From assembly GCF_001659605.2 (NCBI RefSeq), contig NC_035174.2, positions 8,056,402 through 8,120,401 of the forward strand: DNA of 64,000 nucleotides. The letters are read 5' to 3'. The DNA is from Manihot esculenta (Eukaryota; Streptophyta; Magnoliopsida; Malpighiales; Euphorbiaceae). The notes under the pieces were generated by a model. The model did not search any database and was not told where the DNA came from. It saw nothing but the letters and a program-made list of their open reading frames with translations. Positions 1 to 11,855 of the stretch are shown in pieces (position 1 is the first letter of the stretch; every line of letters starts with the position of its first letter). Made by a program: the position numbers and the translations under genes.

Positions 1-3000
1 TCAACACTGCCAACTTCTAAAGCACCTGAGCTAGCCCAGTCTCATTTGAATGGGACCAAAATTAAGAGGAAAAAAAAAAAATCAATTTGATCTAGAAAAT
101 ATATTTGTGAAAGTAATGGGTAATAATAATTTATTTCATGTAAGTGGAATTAAAAGGAGACAATTCTGAAGAGAAAAGACCTACAGTTACTGCTCAATCA
201 TATGCTTACAGCAGGCTTGGAAAGTCCCTATTAATTACTGTTATTATAGTATTGAGTATTGATGATGATGATGATTCTCTCAGGCTATCTTCATTTGCAA
301 TTGCTTGAGTTTTAAGTATTAAAGAACAATTATTGCATTGTTTTTCTTTCCTCCTGGGTGGGGAGGAACCATTAATTCTACGCTAAGACTGCTGGAAAAA
401 AAAAAAAAAAAGGGATTATTCTGTGAAGAGATGACAGAGAAGCAGCTTCATTATCTTCCATTTTCATTTAAGAAAAAAGGTAGGATTTTTCTCATTCATT
501 TCAATGCTGTTTATTTTTTAAATGATGATTGTTGATTTATTGTTAAACAATATTATGAACTGCAAGAGGTTCTTGGTTAATGGGGACTGTGTCTATATAA
601 TAACAATCATCATATATATAAAAATTGGTAGAAAGTTTTTGAATATTTCTAGCTAGAAACATTTTTCCAGTAGACACATCAAGAACATATACCTTTTACT
701 AAAAGGTAATCATGCATGCTTTTCTCTTTTTTTTATTTTTTTTTTGGAAATCGATAATCATGCATGCTTATTTACTGTTAAACACAAAAATATATAAATA
801 TAAGTATGGAGAGACATGCTGAAATTAATGGGTCCAACTTGATGTGCCAAAAAAGTATATATTTTTTGTTAAATTACAAGTTAAATAGGGATGATGATAA
901 TGAAATGATTTGTCAATTAATCACCAATTAAAACTCATTCAATAATAATCAAACGAAAAAAAAAATTGCGTACTAATTCCGATTTTAATTAATTTAGATT
1001 ACCCAATTGAACTTTTTTTTTTTCCATCATATGGTTTTTTTGTCGCTCCATCATAGGGTTATCTCACATGTTGGCTGTTTTGAATCATGCTCATGGAGCC
1101 TTCCAATAATGGAGTTGTGACATATATATAGTTTATTAAATTTTGAAAATTGGAAACAAGTTAATCCTAAAATACTGAAAAGTCCCTTGAAGCTCAATGA
1201 CGTTGGACTTAGAAGAGATTGTGCGACTCAAGCATAGTTAAAAAAGAAGAATTGTATTCGGAATAACAAATCTAAATTCAAACAGGATCACTCTTTGTTG
1301 TTCTTTTTTTTTTCTTGCAGACCTGCAGGGACGTGGGAGAGTATTTATGGCTTATCACTAGTGATATTGATTTTTTTGGGTTGAAGACAAGGGTAGTGGA
1401 AGTAAGCTTTCGGCTTCGTGAAAATGATAACGAGAGCATTTCTTTTTGTACTTATAATGGAAAGAGACGTGGTTGTGTTGTTGAGGTAAGAGTGTATATA
1501 TAATCTGATGCACAACTGCGCTACCTGTCCCACTTTGAGGACACATTTCTTACAAGCCTGGGACACTTGGTGTGCCATTTTTGACTCTACAAAAAAGACC
1601 CATCTCTAACCAGACACACAAAAATTCGTGTTCATCCATGATTAGGACACCTTAAGCTCCAACCATTTATATTAGTTTTCCGCCAAAAAAATCTTTTGGG
1701 ATTTCGGGCAAAAGCTTGTTTTTAGATTCTGTTCGGTCCCATTGAGAGATCTTCTTGGTTTAAAGCCGTAACTGTTGGATAATTCTGACCGTTGACATGA
1801 ACATCAAACTATCATTTCCACTGTCTTACGTAGTAATTATTTTGTAATTAGGCTAATTATTTTGTAATTAGGCTAATTAATTAATTATCTTGGCAAGCTT
1901 TAGCTAGGGTTGAAAACACTGGACTTTTGTCGAAGAGAAGTTTGAAAGCAGCAACCAGGCTTTTAGTCACTTCCAGGTTGTGTTTTCTATTCAAATAACC
2001 TCTCCCTCATCAATAGGCTTTTGTGAGATATATATACACAATTGTACAGACATAAACTTACATGCATCTGTACTTTTCATCACTGTACTACACAGATTTT
2101 GTTATTACTTTTTGGATCCTAAGCTGCTTTTTTTTCCCTAACTCCTGCTCTATCACTCTTGCTTATGCTGCTATTTACCTTTGGAATATGCAACTCATCA
2201 GTGTCTTCAACTGGGAAAATGCCATTTCTTTTAATTCCTCTTTCAATATTCAACTATTTGAATGACTAGTTCATAATGATCAAGAGTGAATTCTTTTGTA
2301 AAACGCGTGCCATTTAAGCAGATAAAGAAGTCGTTGAATGGCTTCAATGGATATGGGTGATGACTCCCAGCTGCCATGGCCAATGAGAGGAAGATGTAAT
2401 GTACTATGTACTCCATTATCTTTTGAAGTCCCATAGTGGAGGCCATGAGTACTGCCTATGCGTGTAGTTCCTAGAAGTTTGCTGTGCTGGAAATTATATT
2501 AATTAAGTTCGAGAGAGAGCTAAAAAAAGAAAGCCACACCAGTTAGAGTATAAAGAAAGTAACTAGAACAAGCATATAATTATTCACAAGTGTTTGCTGG
2601 ATAGCTTTTAGGGTTTAAAGATTTGATATACCATTGGCATGCCTGCATTATGCCACCAAAGCTTACACATTCCCACTTTTTTTTCTTATTATTAATTGTA
2701 CGTAATTCTTTCTTTTTCAGCAAATTGAAATTTCAATTCCAATTTCAGTTGAATTAAATTTTCTCGCTAAATTCAGAAATATTCTCCAGAAAGAAAATTC
2801 TCATCTTTCAGAATGTGCCGTCAAGCAGTTCAACATTTGGGTTGTAGTTGAATCGGTTTCAACTTTCAGAAGTCCTACCTGAAAATTTGACACTTTTGGA
2901 AATATATCTTCTACAGGACTTTGAATATATATATATATATAAACATATCAACAATTAATCTTTATTGTCTGAATTTCATTCACTCAATTTGAATTTGAAA

Positions 3001-4739
3001 TAATTCAATTAGTCTCTACGTTTTATTAAAAAATAGTCCCCACATTTGAATTTTTGTTTTTAAGTAATTATTGGTTTTATATTTAAATAATTATGTTAAC
3101 AAATATTTTTATATTTAGAATTTTTATAGTATAAAATAATAAAAAAATATAACTTAATTTTATTAATCGCTTTCTAATTTGAATTTATAAATAATTATAT
3201 TTTATATTTATAATTTATGTAATATAAAATAATAAAAACATTGGTGCTAGTTTTCCTAATGGATTGTGAAATCAATCGATAATTCCTCAGTAATTAACTA
3301 ATTGATTATATAAAATTCATCTATTAAATATATTAATAGATTTTGAAATCAGTTGATACTTTGTGGACTATGAAAATACGCAAATTTAGCAATGAATTTT
3401 AAAATCACTAACCCTTTCTGTTTAAAATTTTAAAAAAGTTTGTAAAAAATAAATTTAATTAATTAATATTTTTTCTAATAATTATTTAAAAATTAAAATT
3501 AAAATTTTAAAGGTTTTATAAAATTAATTTGAGTTTTTTTTTACAAAATAAATGATATTAAATAAAAAGTTAATAAATTACTAACGAATTTTATAATTTA
3601 TTGGTAATTTTTTATAAAAAAAATTCATTTTATCAATGCTAATGATCATTTGTCATGAATTTTAAAATCCTTTGATAAATCTAAGTGAAAAAAATCCCGT
3701 CTTTATTGAATCCTAACATATCAAGTCTTTTTTTTTTTTTTTATCAAGTTTCAGACTGAATTTCAAAACAAAATTTCAAACATATCCTAACATACAAAAT
3801 ATTTGATGAGTTAATTTTCTGAGCTATGAAAGAAATTTCAAAGGCCTTCCATGAGGGAAACATGGAGGACAAGGATGATCCAGCTTTCATCAATTTTAAC
3901 TTTTGTACGTGAAAAGTTGTGAGAAAGCTAGGTTTGACGTATATAACAACTCAATTTCTCTTTACGACTATAGCCAAAAAAAAAAGTTCTTGATCTTGGC
4001 TCAGGCGCATGCATGCAGAAACAATAGTTTAATTTTCACCAACTTTTTTTTATATATTTTTTGTTGCTCTCCTTCGTTTTGAATTTAATTCTTTTTATAG
4101 CAGCCAAAAAATAAGGTAAAATTAATGTTTCAAATTCGAATTCTAATAAAACTAATTATATATAATATATAAAATAAAATTTCATTATTATTATTATTTA
4201 AGAAAAAAAAGGCTCAGCTAGAAAAGTTGGTAGCAAATGGCATGATATGGTAAGAGACGAATAGAAACATGTTGATTTTGGTGCTAAAAATTTGAAAGAA
4301 TTCAAACACCACTCAACTCATCAGAGGCAAATAAGAAAAAAAAATTATCATACAAATGTTAAATTATTGCTTCTCTACGCTAGGGCAAGAAATTTTAATG
4401 GAAATAAAACGTCATGACAGAGTGGGATTGATGTCATCATAACCCCACATCAAGCAGAGAGCTTCTCGTGGCCAATGCTAATGGTAGTGCTAGTGCTGCT
4501 ATCATCAAATGTTTGAATATTATATTCTAAAATTAAAAATCTTATTATTCTAAAAGAAAAGAGTTCTAAAAGTTGAAAAGTATGTAAAGAATGGGGACCA
4601 AACCAGCCATGCGTGTGACCACAATATATATATAGCATATAAAAAACACCATATGAAAAAAGGTTCCAATGACATGTCTTTAAATCAAAGAATTTCGTTT
4701 TTTTTTCCTTTTTATTAAATAATTGGCATAGGAATTTCT
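1..4739. other. Intergenic, AT-rich; no gene supported
   Basis: No open frame here resembles a known plant protein. The stretch is AT-rich with many A/T runs and short simple repeats, for example an AT run near 2926-2941. The only exon-like piece is 1321-1485, described under findings. A perfect 20-bp tandem duplication sits at 1834-1873. The 3.2-3.7 kb part has scattered imperfect inverted segments that may be old MITE material, but I could not define ends. Confidence 0.6.
1834..1873. repeat. 20-bp perfect tandem duplication
   Basis: Two adjacent identical copies of a 20-bp AT-rich unit (TAATTATTTTGTAATTAGGC) lie at 1834-1853 and 1854-1873. This is probably a replication-slippage duplication. 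No function is inferred. Confidence 0.85.
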
Positions 4740-5160
4740 GTTGTTCGGTGAAATTCAGGATATTGGAATTCTCTAGAAGAGTAAGATTTATGTTTTTCTA
4801 AAGTAATGTAATATGGTTTACTGTTTTTAAACTAAAATGAAAAGAGTTTTTGCAAGAAAAGAATCAAGGCAGAAAAGCCAGGTTCGGCCGCCGAAGGTGA
4901 CATTCGGCCGACGAACATGCATAGCTTTCAGTTTCACGTGTGGCCGCCGAAGGTGGTCTGGTCAGTCACCTATAAAAGGCTCTCAATCGGTTGAAAGGAT
5001 AAGTATTGTCGTTTTCTTTCACTTTCTGAGGTGAGACCCTAACCTTCTTAAGTTTTCTTACTGTTTTCATCAAATCATGAAAATATTTGATTGATTTTTA
5101 TGTTATTAAGCACTTCACACATAAATTTTAGTGGGTTTAATCCATATTATTAGTCTTAAT
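4740..5160 (+). mobile_element. Degenerate LTR fragment (U3/R part), same family as the solo LTRs at 15-19.6 kb
   Basis: Read on the plus strand, 4740-4980 follows the same order of landmarks as the sense strand of the solo LTRs near 15-19.6 kb. There is a GGAATT...CTCTAGA block, then an ATGTTTTT block, then GAGTTTTTG, then CCAGGTTCGGCCGCCGAA (one motif copy at 4883-4895), a second GGCCGCCGAAGG at about 4931, and a TATA box (CCTATAAAAGG) near 4969-4979. The true LTR terminus and all of the long downstream part are missing, so this is a truncated relic in plus orientation. The 3' limit is approximate. Confidence 0.6.
4969..4979 (+). promoter_or_regulatory. TATA box of the decayed LTR
   Basis: CCTATAAAAGG lies just downstream of two GGCCGCCGAA motifs, at the place where the solo LTRs of the same family carry TATAAAAG. 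It was probably the retrotransposon promoter. Current activity cannot be judged. Confidence 0.45.
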
Positions 5161-7400
5161 TAAGAATGGGGAGAAAAAAGAAATTTTAAGATGTTAAATT
5201 TCACATTCAAATGGGTAATTATATTTGTTCATAAGATATTATGGTTAGAATTTGGAAAGGATTAGGGAACCTCTTCGGGCCAAACAAAGAACCGGCAATT
5301 AGCCAGTGGGCGGACGGCACCAAATTACTAGAGGTCATGGTCCCGCTGGAACAGATAAAAGTTCTATTCGGTTCCTCTGGGTTACCGTGCCACATATCAG
5401 ACATCTTTGCAACACGTGTTATTATTTCATTTAAGACATTATTTAACATTTTTAAAATAAATAATCATTACATAATTTTTATTTAAATCAAATTCAAGTA
5501 AACCCATAATATATAATTCCATATAAATTGATTATTTAATTATTATTAACTAATTAAATTTTATTTGTTGTGAATATTAGTATATATTAAATTAATAAAT
5601 AATAAACTGACTATGTTCTCAGAAGTTAAGTCTTCTAAAATTCAAAACAGATGAGAGCAAAACTGAAATTTGTAACACAACTAGTGGGAATAATTTCCCT
5701 AATATATTAAAATTTCATACTTTATACTTTAAAACTATTAAAATTTTATAAATATAAATACATTTAAAATATTTCATAACTCTCTATTTCATTATACGTT
5801 TAACATTTTCCTTCTTTATTTTTTTTTAATTTTATTAAAATAATAAATAAAAGTTATAATATGACTATTGGAGTTCTGATTTCGGGTTGAATTTGAACTT
5901 TATAAAAGAATATAGACTCACTTCTATGAGCAGATCGGTCTCATATTGTACCATCCAGCTTATGATTAAAGCAGATCGGACTGATCCCCTATTCGGGTTT
6001 ACTAGATGAGAGCTTAGTTCGGTGACGTAATAGGAAATAGGTGCCCTGCTATCTCATAGTCCTATCAACATGCACACCGGAAAAGTTAAATGACCATAAC
6101 GAAAATGAGTATGTTACTAAGTCAATATATATATAGGTTTGAGTGACAGGAATGGGCGACACTATAACAGTATAACAAGATAATAGTTATATGTCATTAG
6201 GATAAAAAAAAAATAAAGGAGAAAAACTTGATTTTTTCCTATTAAGTTTACACTCACACTAAATTTTATTTTTTAAATTTCAGAACATTAATTATAAACG
6301 GAAGTGATATGTTAATTTAATTAATTAATTAATTAATTTTCTGTACAATTAAAATTAAACAATACATTAATTCAAGAGATAGAGATTGTTGGACAGTGAA
6401 GACATCACTCAAAAACTAGATAAAGATAAATATATAATAAAAAATGATTTTGTTTCATTAAATACTAACCCACATAGGTAGGTAGATGATATTATAACAG
6501 TTTTTTTACATGAATATCAGGTTTCCAACATAGCAAAATTGGATAGACTAAATAAAATAATTAAATTTAAATTCCTTTATTGAAATATACTTAAATTAAT
6601 AAGATATTTTAGAACTGAAATATATAAATACAATTTGGTGATACAAGACAGTAAGGTGGGGACTGTGGAAGCACTACTGATATACACATATTCTTATTTA
6701 GAATTACTAAGAAGAAAAAAAAAAGAAAAAAAGAAAAAAAGCAAATGCCCCACTACTGTATAGGAAGAGGAAGAAAAAGTCATTTTTGTACACAAAGTGA
6801 TGAAAATATTGAAGCATATACCAACTTCGCAATATGTTGGAAAAGAAAAGGGAAGATTATATATAAAATAGGGCCACCACCCCATTCATTCACTATCAAA
6901 ATATTCTCCAACACCTACCCAAACTGAAAAGCTCCATAAAAAAATAATATTCCAAAAAAGAAAGAGCGAGGCATGAGCATTTAGCTACCCATGAATTAAT
7001 ACACATGTAACTGAAACCTAGCTAGAGAGAGATGGAGTGTGTTCCAAGACACAATGATTATTTGGTATTGGGGAAACAGAAAGGGTGGCGAGCTAATAGC
7101 CAAGACCAAGAGCATGGAAGAAAAAGAAGAGGATGAAGAGAAAGGCTATTAAAAAAAACAAAGAATTAGAAGCAAATAATAAAAGAGTTTTTTAGCTAAG
7201 CCTTTTATCATGATGATACTATCAGCCTTTTTGGGTCTTTGGTCGGTCGACAATCTGTGTGTTGTGTGTTCACTGTGTTTGTTTTTGTGTTTCCCATTTC
7301 TTTTCTCTCTCCAACTGCACTCACAGAGTGTAATTATACAGTTTGAACTAATCATAAAGCAACAAAATAATGGTATTTCTATATATATATATTCAGAATA
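5161..7400. other. Intergenic; two less AT-rich islands of unknown origin
   Basis: The region is mostly AT-rich, but 5240-5420 and about 5870-6170 are clearly richer in G+C and look foreign to their surroundings, perhaps decayed transposon pieces. The open frames that overlap in both directions at 5219-5486 match no family I know. From about 6680 to 7400 the DNA is purine-rich and simple, upstream of the bHLH gene. No gene is supported. Confidence 0.5.
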
Positions 7401-8003
7401 AACAAAAAGATATTGACCCCCACACTCTCCTGATAGCTACAGGGATATATAGAGAATGCCGTAAGAAGAAAGGAAAGAAGACTTGTACTCTTACAGCCTC
7501 TCTCTCTCTATCTATATATTCGGAGTGGGGAGAGAGAGAAATAGAGCAAGAGGAGGAGTTCCACATCAACGACAAAAGGAAACCAAAAAGATACACCAAC
7601 ATAGCGCCAAACAAAAGAAGAAGAAGAAGAAAAAAAAGGATTAGTTGAAGCACAGGATAAAAAGGGTCTTCACCCACAAAGGCTGTGTGGCAGAAGAAAA
7701 AACCTACCCAGTTGAAAGAGATCGCAAGAGAGAAACCCAACCCTTTTCTCTCATCACCTCCACTACCCACAAGAGATAAAGAGCACTAAAAAGTCCTCAA
7801 CAACATATCAAACTGAAGCTCTGTCTCCTTCCTTATATTCCCTTTCTATTCTTCTCTCCGCCTATAAGTATAATCCAGTTTCCATATCCCTTTTTTTTTT
7901 CTCTCCCGATTCTGCTTTTCATATCAAAAAGAGATCAATATGGAAACACCTTCTAAGTTATAGAATTTTAGTCGCAAGTTTTTGTCCTGGGAGGAAGAGG
8001 GAG
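7401..8003 (+). other. Upstream region and probable 5' leader of the bHLH gene
   Basis: This stretch precedes the bHLH start codon. It has GA/CT-rich simple sequence (about 7500-7560 and 7610-7640) and a pyrimidine-rich stretch at 7820-7920, which is common in plant leaders. A possible TATA-like CCTATAAGTATA lies near 7861. The transcription start was not determined. Confidence 0.4.
7940..7963 (+). other. Short upstream ORF (7 codons) in the bHLH leader
   Basis: An ATG at 7940 opens a 7-residue frame ending in TAG at 7961-7963, 40 bases before the main ATG at 8004. If the leader includes it, it could lower translation of the main frame. No conserved peptide is apparent, so it may be incidental. 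Confidence 0.4.
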
Positions 8004-9916
8004 ATGCGTGGATTCAAGGAAGAAGATCAAGGAGAGTGTTCTCAAACTATCCATAACTTCCAAGGCTACCAAGAACAATTACTTCTTCAACACCACCTAC
8101 AAATGCAACAGCAGCAGCAGCAGCAGCAGCAGCAAAGCAATGACATCTATGGAGGAGCTAGAGGAACCGGATTGATTTTCCCTGAAGTTTCACCAATCTT
8201 ACCATGGCCTCTCGCTCCAGTCCACTCCTTCAACCCTACCCATTTCGTTTCTAACCCGGTTCGTGAACAAGACCCGTTTCTTATCCCTCCAGTACCATCA
8301 TCATATGGAAATCTCTTCAACAGACGAGCTCCTCCCCTGCAGTTTGCTTATGATGGTCCATCAAGTGATCATCTCAGAATCATATCTGAGACTCTTGGAC
8401 CGGTGGTTCAGCCCGGTTCAGCCGCTTTTGGGTTGCAAGCTGAACTGGGGAAGATGACTGCTCAAGAAATCATGGATGCTAAGGCTCTTGCTGCTTCGAA
8501 GAGTCATAGTGAGGCCGAGCGGAGGAGAAGAGAAAGAATCAACAATCATCTTGCTAAGCTACGCAGCTTACTCCCCAGCACAACCAAGGTAATTAAGAAC
8601 CGCAAAAGTCATCCAAAATTTTTTGACAATTACCTACAAAATTATGAAATTGTTGAAATTAAATATCAACCCTCTCTACTCGCCATGTTTACAAACATGC
8701 ATGTGCATATATTAATGTTTTAGGTGTCATATCTTTTTGTTTTGCATTAGAACGAGCCCCTTTCTTTTTTCATTCGAAAGATCTCTGTCGATCTTGCTAA
8801 AGATTCTAGTTAGATGGCTGTTCTGATTTCATTTCATTGAAACCTACCCTTTAGATTTGAAAGGCAGTCACGTTTCTCTCTTTTTGTTTTCATCTTTTTA
8901 ATACTAATATTGTTTTTGCTTTTGGTTTATTCCTTCTCTGGAACTTGTGGTAGTTCCGAGGAGCAAAAAAACTAAAAGGAATAAGCGTTAATGTCGCTTA
9001 GATGATATGATAAAGAGGAACCAAAGAGCAGTTGAAAAGCTTCCACGGAAATTTCTTGCCGGACATCAGTCAAACTAATTAGAGATAATGGAAAAAAGAT
9101 ATAAAGTCAGACAAAACTAGCATTCTTGTCAGTCATATGGCCATGCCCTAATCCTCCTTTACAACTTCATGCCATTAGGAACCTAGCTACTTTCATGGCT
9201 GAATTATTTAAGTAGACTATAAACTTCTTATCTCATCTATTCTTTTCACACATCAAAAGCTTTCTTTATACTATATATTTATAATTAGAAAGAAAATTCC
9301 ATTTGGGTCATTTCTTGTGAATCTACGTTCCTTATTTTGTTTCTTGTTTAGTTCGATAACTCATAGTACATATGGATATCAACTTTAACATGGCATTGAT
9401 TTTGTCCTCTTGTTTGGACTTTTGCCTGTTGTGTAGACGGATAAAGCTTCATTACTAGCAGAGGTCATCCAACACGTTAAAGAGCTAAAACGCCAGACTT
9501 CTTTGATAGCCGAAACAAGTCCCGTACCGACCGAAATTGATGAGCTAACAGTTGATACATCCGATGAAGATGGTAAATTTGTGATCAAAGCTTCAATTTG
9601 CTGCGAAGACAGGTCTGATCTTTTGCCTGACCTAATAAAGACCTTGAAAGCATTACGCTTGAGAACACTAAAAGCTGAGATTACAACTCTTGGTGGACGA
9701 GTCAAAAATGTTTTATTCATTACTGGAGAAGAAGATTCTTCAAGTAACAGCAATGAGCAGCAGCAACATGAGGAGGCACAATATTCTATAAGTTCAATCC
9801 AAGAAGCATTGAAAGCAGTTATGGAGAAGACTGGCGGTGATGAGTCTTCCTCAGGGAGCACCAAGAGGCAAAGAACCAATATCAATATCCTTGATCAACA
9901 ACACAGGTCCCTATAA
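8004..9916 (+). CDS. bHLH transcription factor, TMO5/T5L1 (bHLH30) group
   Basis: Two exons, 8004-8588 and 9437-9916, give 354 residues; the intron has GT-AG ends and lies between codons. The N-terminal region has a polyglutamine run (about residues 35-44). The bHLH domain spans about residues 167-214 and is cut by the intron in the loop. Its basic part, SHSEAERRRRERIN, has the H-E-R residues typical of E-box binding. A C-terminal ACT-like region (about 232-285) resembles that of plant bHLH30/32/106/107 proteins. Members of this group (TARGET OF MONOPTEROS 5 and T5L1-3) pair with LONESOME HIGHWAY-type bHLHs in the nucleus to drive periclinal divisions and cytokinin production in vascular cells. 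Of this group I judge T5L1/bHLH30 the best fit, mainly because the neighbouring RING membrane gene is also its neighbour in Arabidopsis. The ATG at 8004 is the first in this long frame. Confidence 0.88.
8109..8135 (+). repeat. CAG microsatellite coding for polyglutamine
   Basis: A (CAG)n run inside exon 1 of the bHLH gene encodes about ten glutamines. It is likely length-variable between individuals, so residue counts in this protein may differ by allele. Confidence 0.85.
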
Positions 9917-11740
9917 TTTTCTAATTAGAGTACCTCATTCTTCTTCCTCTTCTGGCATTTGTTTCTGGGTATTCTCCTCCTTTTCTTTTTCACTTTGCTT
10001 GTGGCTGTGTCCTTTTTGGTGTGTCTTTGTGTAATTTTTCGCCAGTGAACAGAGACAGGTAATGATGGTGTCTTTTGTGTAACTTACATCACTCCAAAAT
10101 ATAAGAAATTTGGAGAGCGAGATAGAGATTGTGGTTGGTATTTCTTGGTTTGTTTGTGCACAAGTTAATCTAACCAGAGAGAAGATGAGAGGGCCTTGCA
10201 TTGCACTAGCAGACAAGAAAGAAAGCGCAGACATCAGAAGAGCAAGTAGTCCACTGTCCTAATTTTCTATGTTAGGTTTTGATATAAGGTTTATCTTCCC
10301 ACGAAAAAGATTTTTCCCATTAAAGCCAATCCAAACTACACTCTCTCATCACTGTCTTTCTCTCGTCATTCGAATGGAATTTATGGATCATCATACGGAT
10401 CAGTGTGGTGACGATGTTGTTGTTGTTGTCACGTGTCTTGCCACGTCCCCACTCCCAACTACCACCATCTCTCCCATCTTCTCCTTCTTAATTATCAGTA
10501 CAATGTTGGTCCACTGATCAGCAGTCTTAATTATCAGGAATCCCTTGTTTAAAACCAAAATCAAAAAACGAAAGGGTGCGAAAACCCTAATGAGCTATGC
10601 ATGTTTCGTGAATCACAAGAGTTTCTGATAGACTTGTGATATTATTATATCTAGGGAATGTACATAGTCATAATTTTGTGTTTTGACTTTTTCTCTCCTG
10701 TCTCTCTGATTTCCTCCCTTTTTTTTTATAAGTCATCATATTACTATCTGCTAATGTCCATTCTCTTTTAATTCAAAGAATGTTTATAAGGAAGAGAAAA
10801 ACTACTTAAAGCTGAATTTTTTTAGTTGGGTGACCAGTGTATTTGAATAAATTTGAGAGATTTTAAATTTTATTTTTTTAATTTTTAATTTTTAATTTCT
10901 ATTTTAAAAATATATATATAGAGAACTCGAATTTATATAATTTTTATATTAAATATCTGTATCTAAATTTTTTAGATTTATTATATATATTTTAATTAAT
11001 TTTGTATAAATTTATATGTATTTATATAGAGAGTTGATTGAAGTATATACGACTAATTTATAGATTTACATGCATGTTTAATTTGATGGTTGTAAAATCC
11101 ATTCATGAATTCAAGCTTTTATAATTTATAATTTGGTTGTATTATGTTCAAAAAATTTGTGAATTAAGTAATAAAAGCCTTAATGAAAATTAAAGCTAAG
11201 TAATTAAATTTATTTTGTTTTGATAAATTCATATGAATGAATGTAAGTAACATAAAGTTTTGAAAGTTTTTAAGATTTATTTTTGGGCTTTTAAAATATT
11301 TAATATAAAGCATAAGACTTATTAAAAAAAATTGAAGTCGGAAATATTTTGATAGCCTATGAACTTTTTATCCCTTATACAAAATCTTATCAAATAGAAA
11401 TTGATAATCTGTCATGTCTCATATATACATTTTGCAACATATATATTTCTTTTATGTCTCATTTATTTGGCATAAATGATTTTTGTAAAAAAAAAGTTAA
11501 ATAAATTTTTATAAAATTATTTATAATTTATTTTAAGAAAAAAATAAATTCTTTTATTTTAAATAAAAATATTTTGTAAAAAAAGTGTCCAATTGAATGG
11601 AATACAATTAATGGAGGGTTGAAGTTTTGTTATGAAAGGGAGCTTGGAGTTTGCATTTAACATCTAACAATTTTGTGAACGACACTAATGGGGTAAAAAA
11701 AATTCTTAATATAAGTTCGTAATCTGTAAATAATAAAAAC
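9917..11740. other. bHLH 3' flank and intergenic DNA
   Basis: The first few hundred bases after the stop at 9916 are probably 3' UTR, T-rich and without a clear further frame. From about 10.8 kb the sequence becomes very AT-rich and simple. No gene or named repeat was recognised up to the SINE at 11753. Confidence 0.5.
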
Positions 11741-11752
11741 AGTATGAGGCAG

Positions 11753-11843
11753 CACTCCGAAACTTAGCTTGGTGGAAAGTGCATCCTTGTAGCCTTGTGA
11801 GGTCAAAGGTTCGACTCCCCACCCCTATTTCAAAAAAAAAAAA
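11753..11843 (+). mobile_element. tRNA-derived SINE with poly(A) tail and 12-bp target duplication
   Basis: A short element of about 91 bp. It contains a tRNA A-box-like segment (TTAGCTTGGTGG, 11764-11775) and a perfect B box (GGTTCGACTCC, from 11809), spaced as in a tRNA-type pol III promoter. It ends in a run of 12 A. It is flanked by identical 12-bp copies of AGTATGAGGCAG at 11741-11752 and 11844-11855, the expected target-site duplication of LINE-mediated insertion. The intact duplication implies a fairly recent insertion. It is shorter than many plant SINEs, so it may be 5'-truncated or a compact family. Confidence 0.85.
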
Positions 11844-11855
11844 AGTATGAGGCAG

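Noticed and set aside
7393..7770. 125-codon minus-strand frame upstream of the bHLH gene
   Set aside because: It comes from purine-rich low-complexity leader DNA and its translation is low-complexity hydrophobic sequence with no domain.
9385..9885. 166-codon frame on the minus strand
   Set aside because: It is antisense to bHLH exon 2 and has no family features; the plus-strand ACT-like domain explains the open frame.
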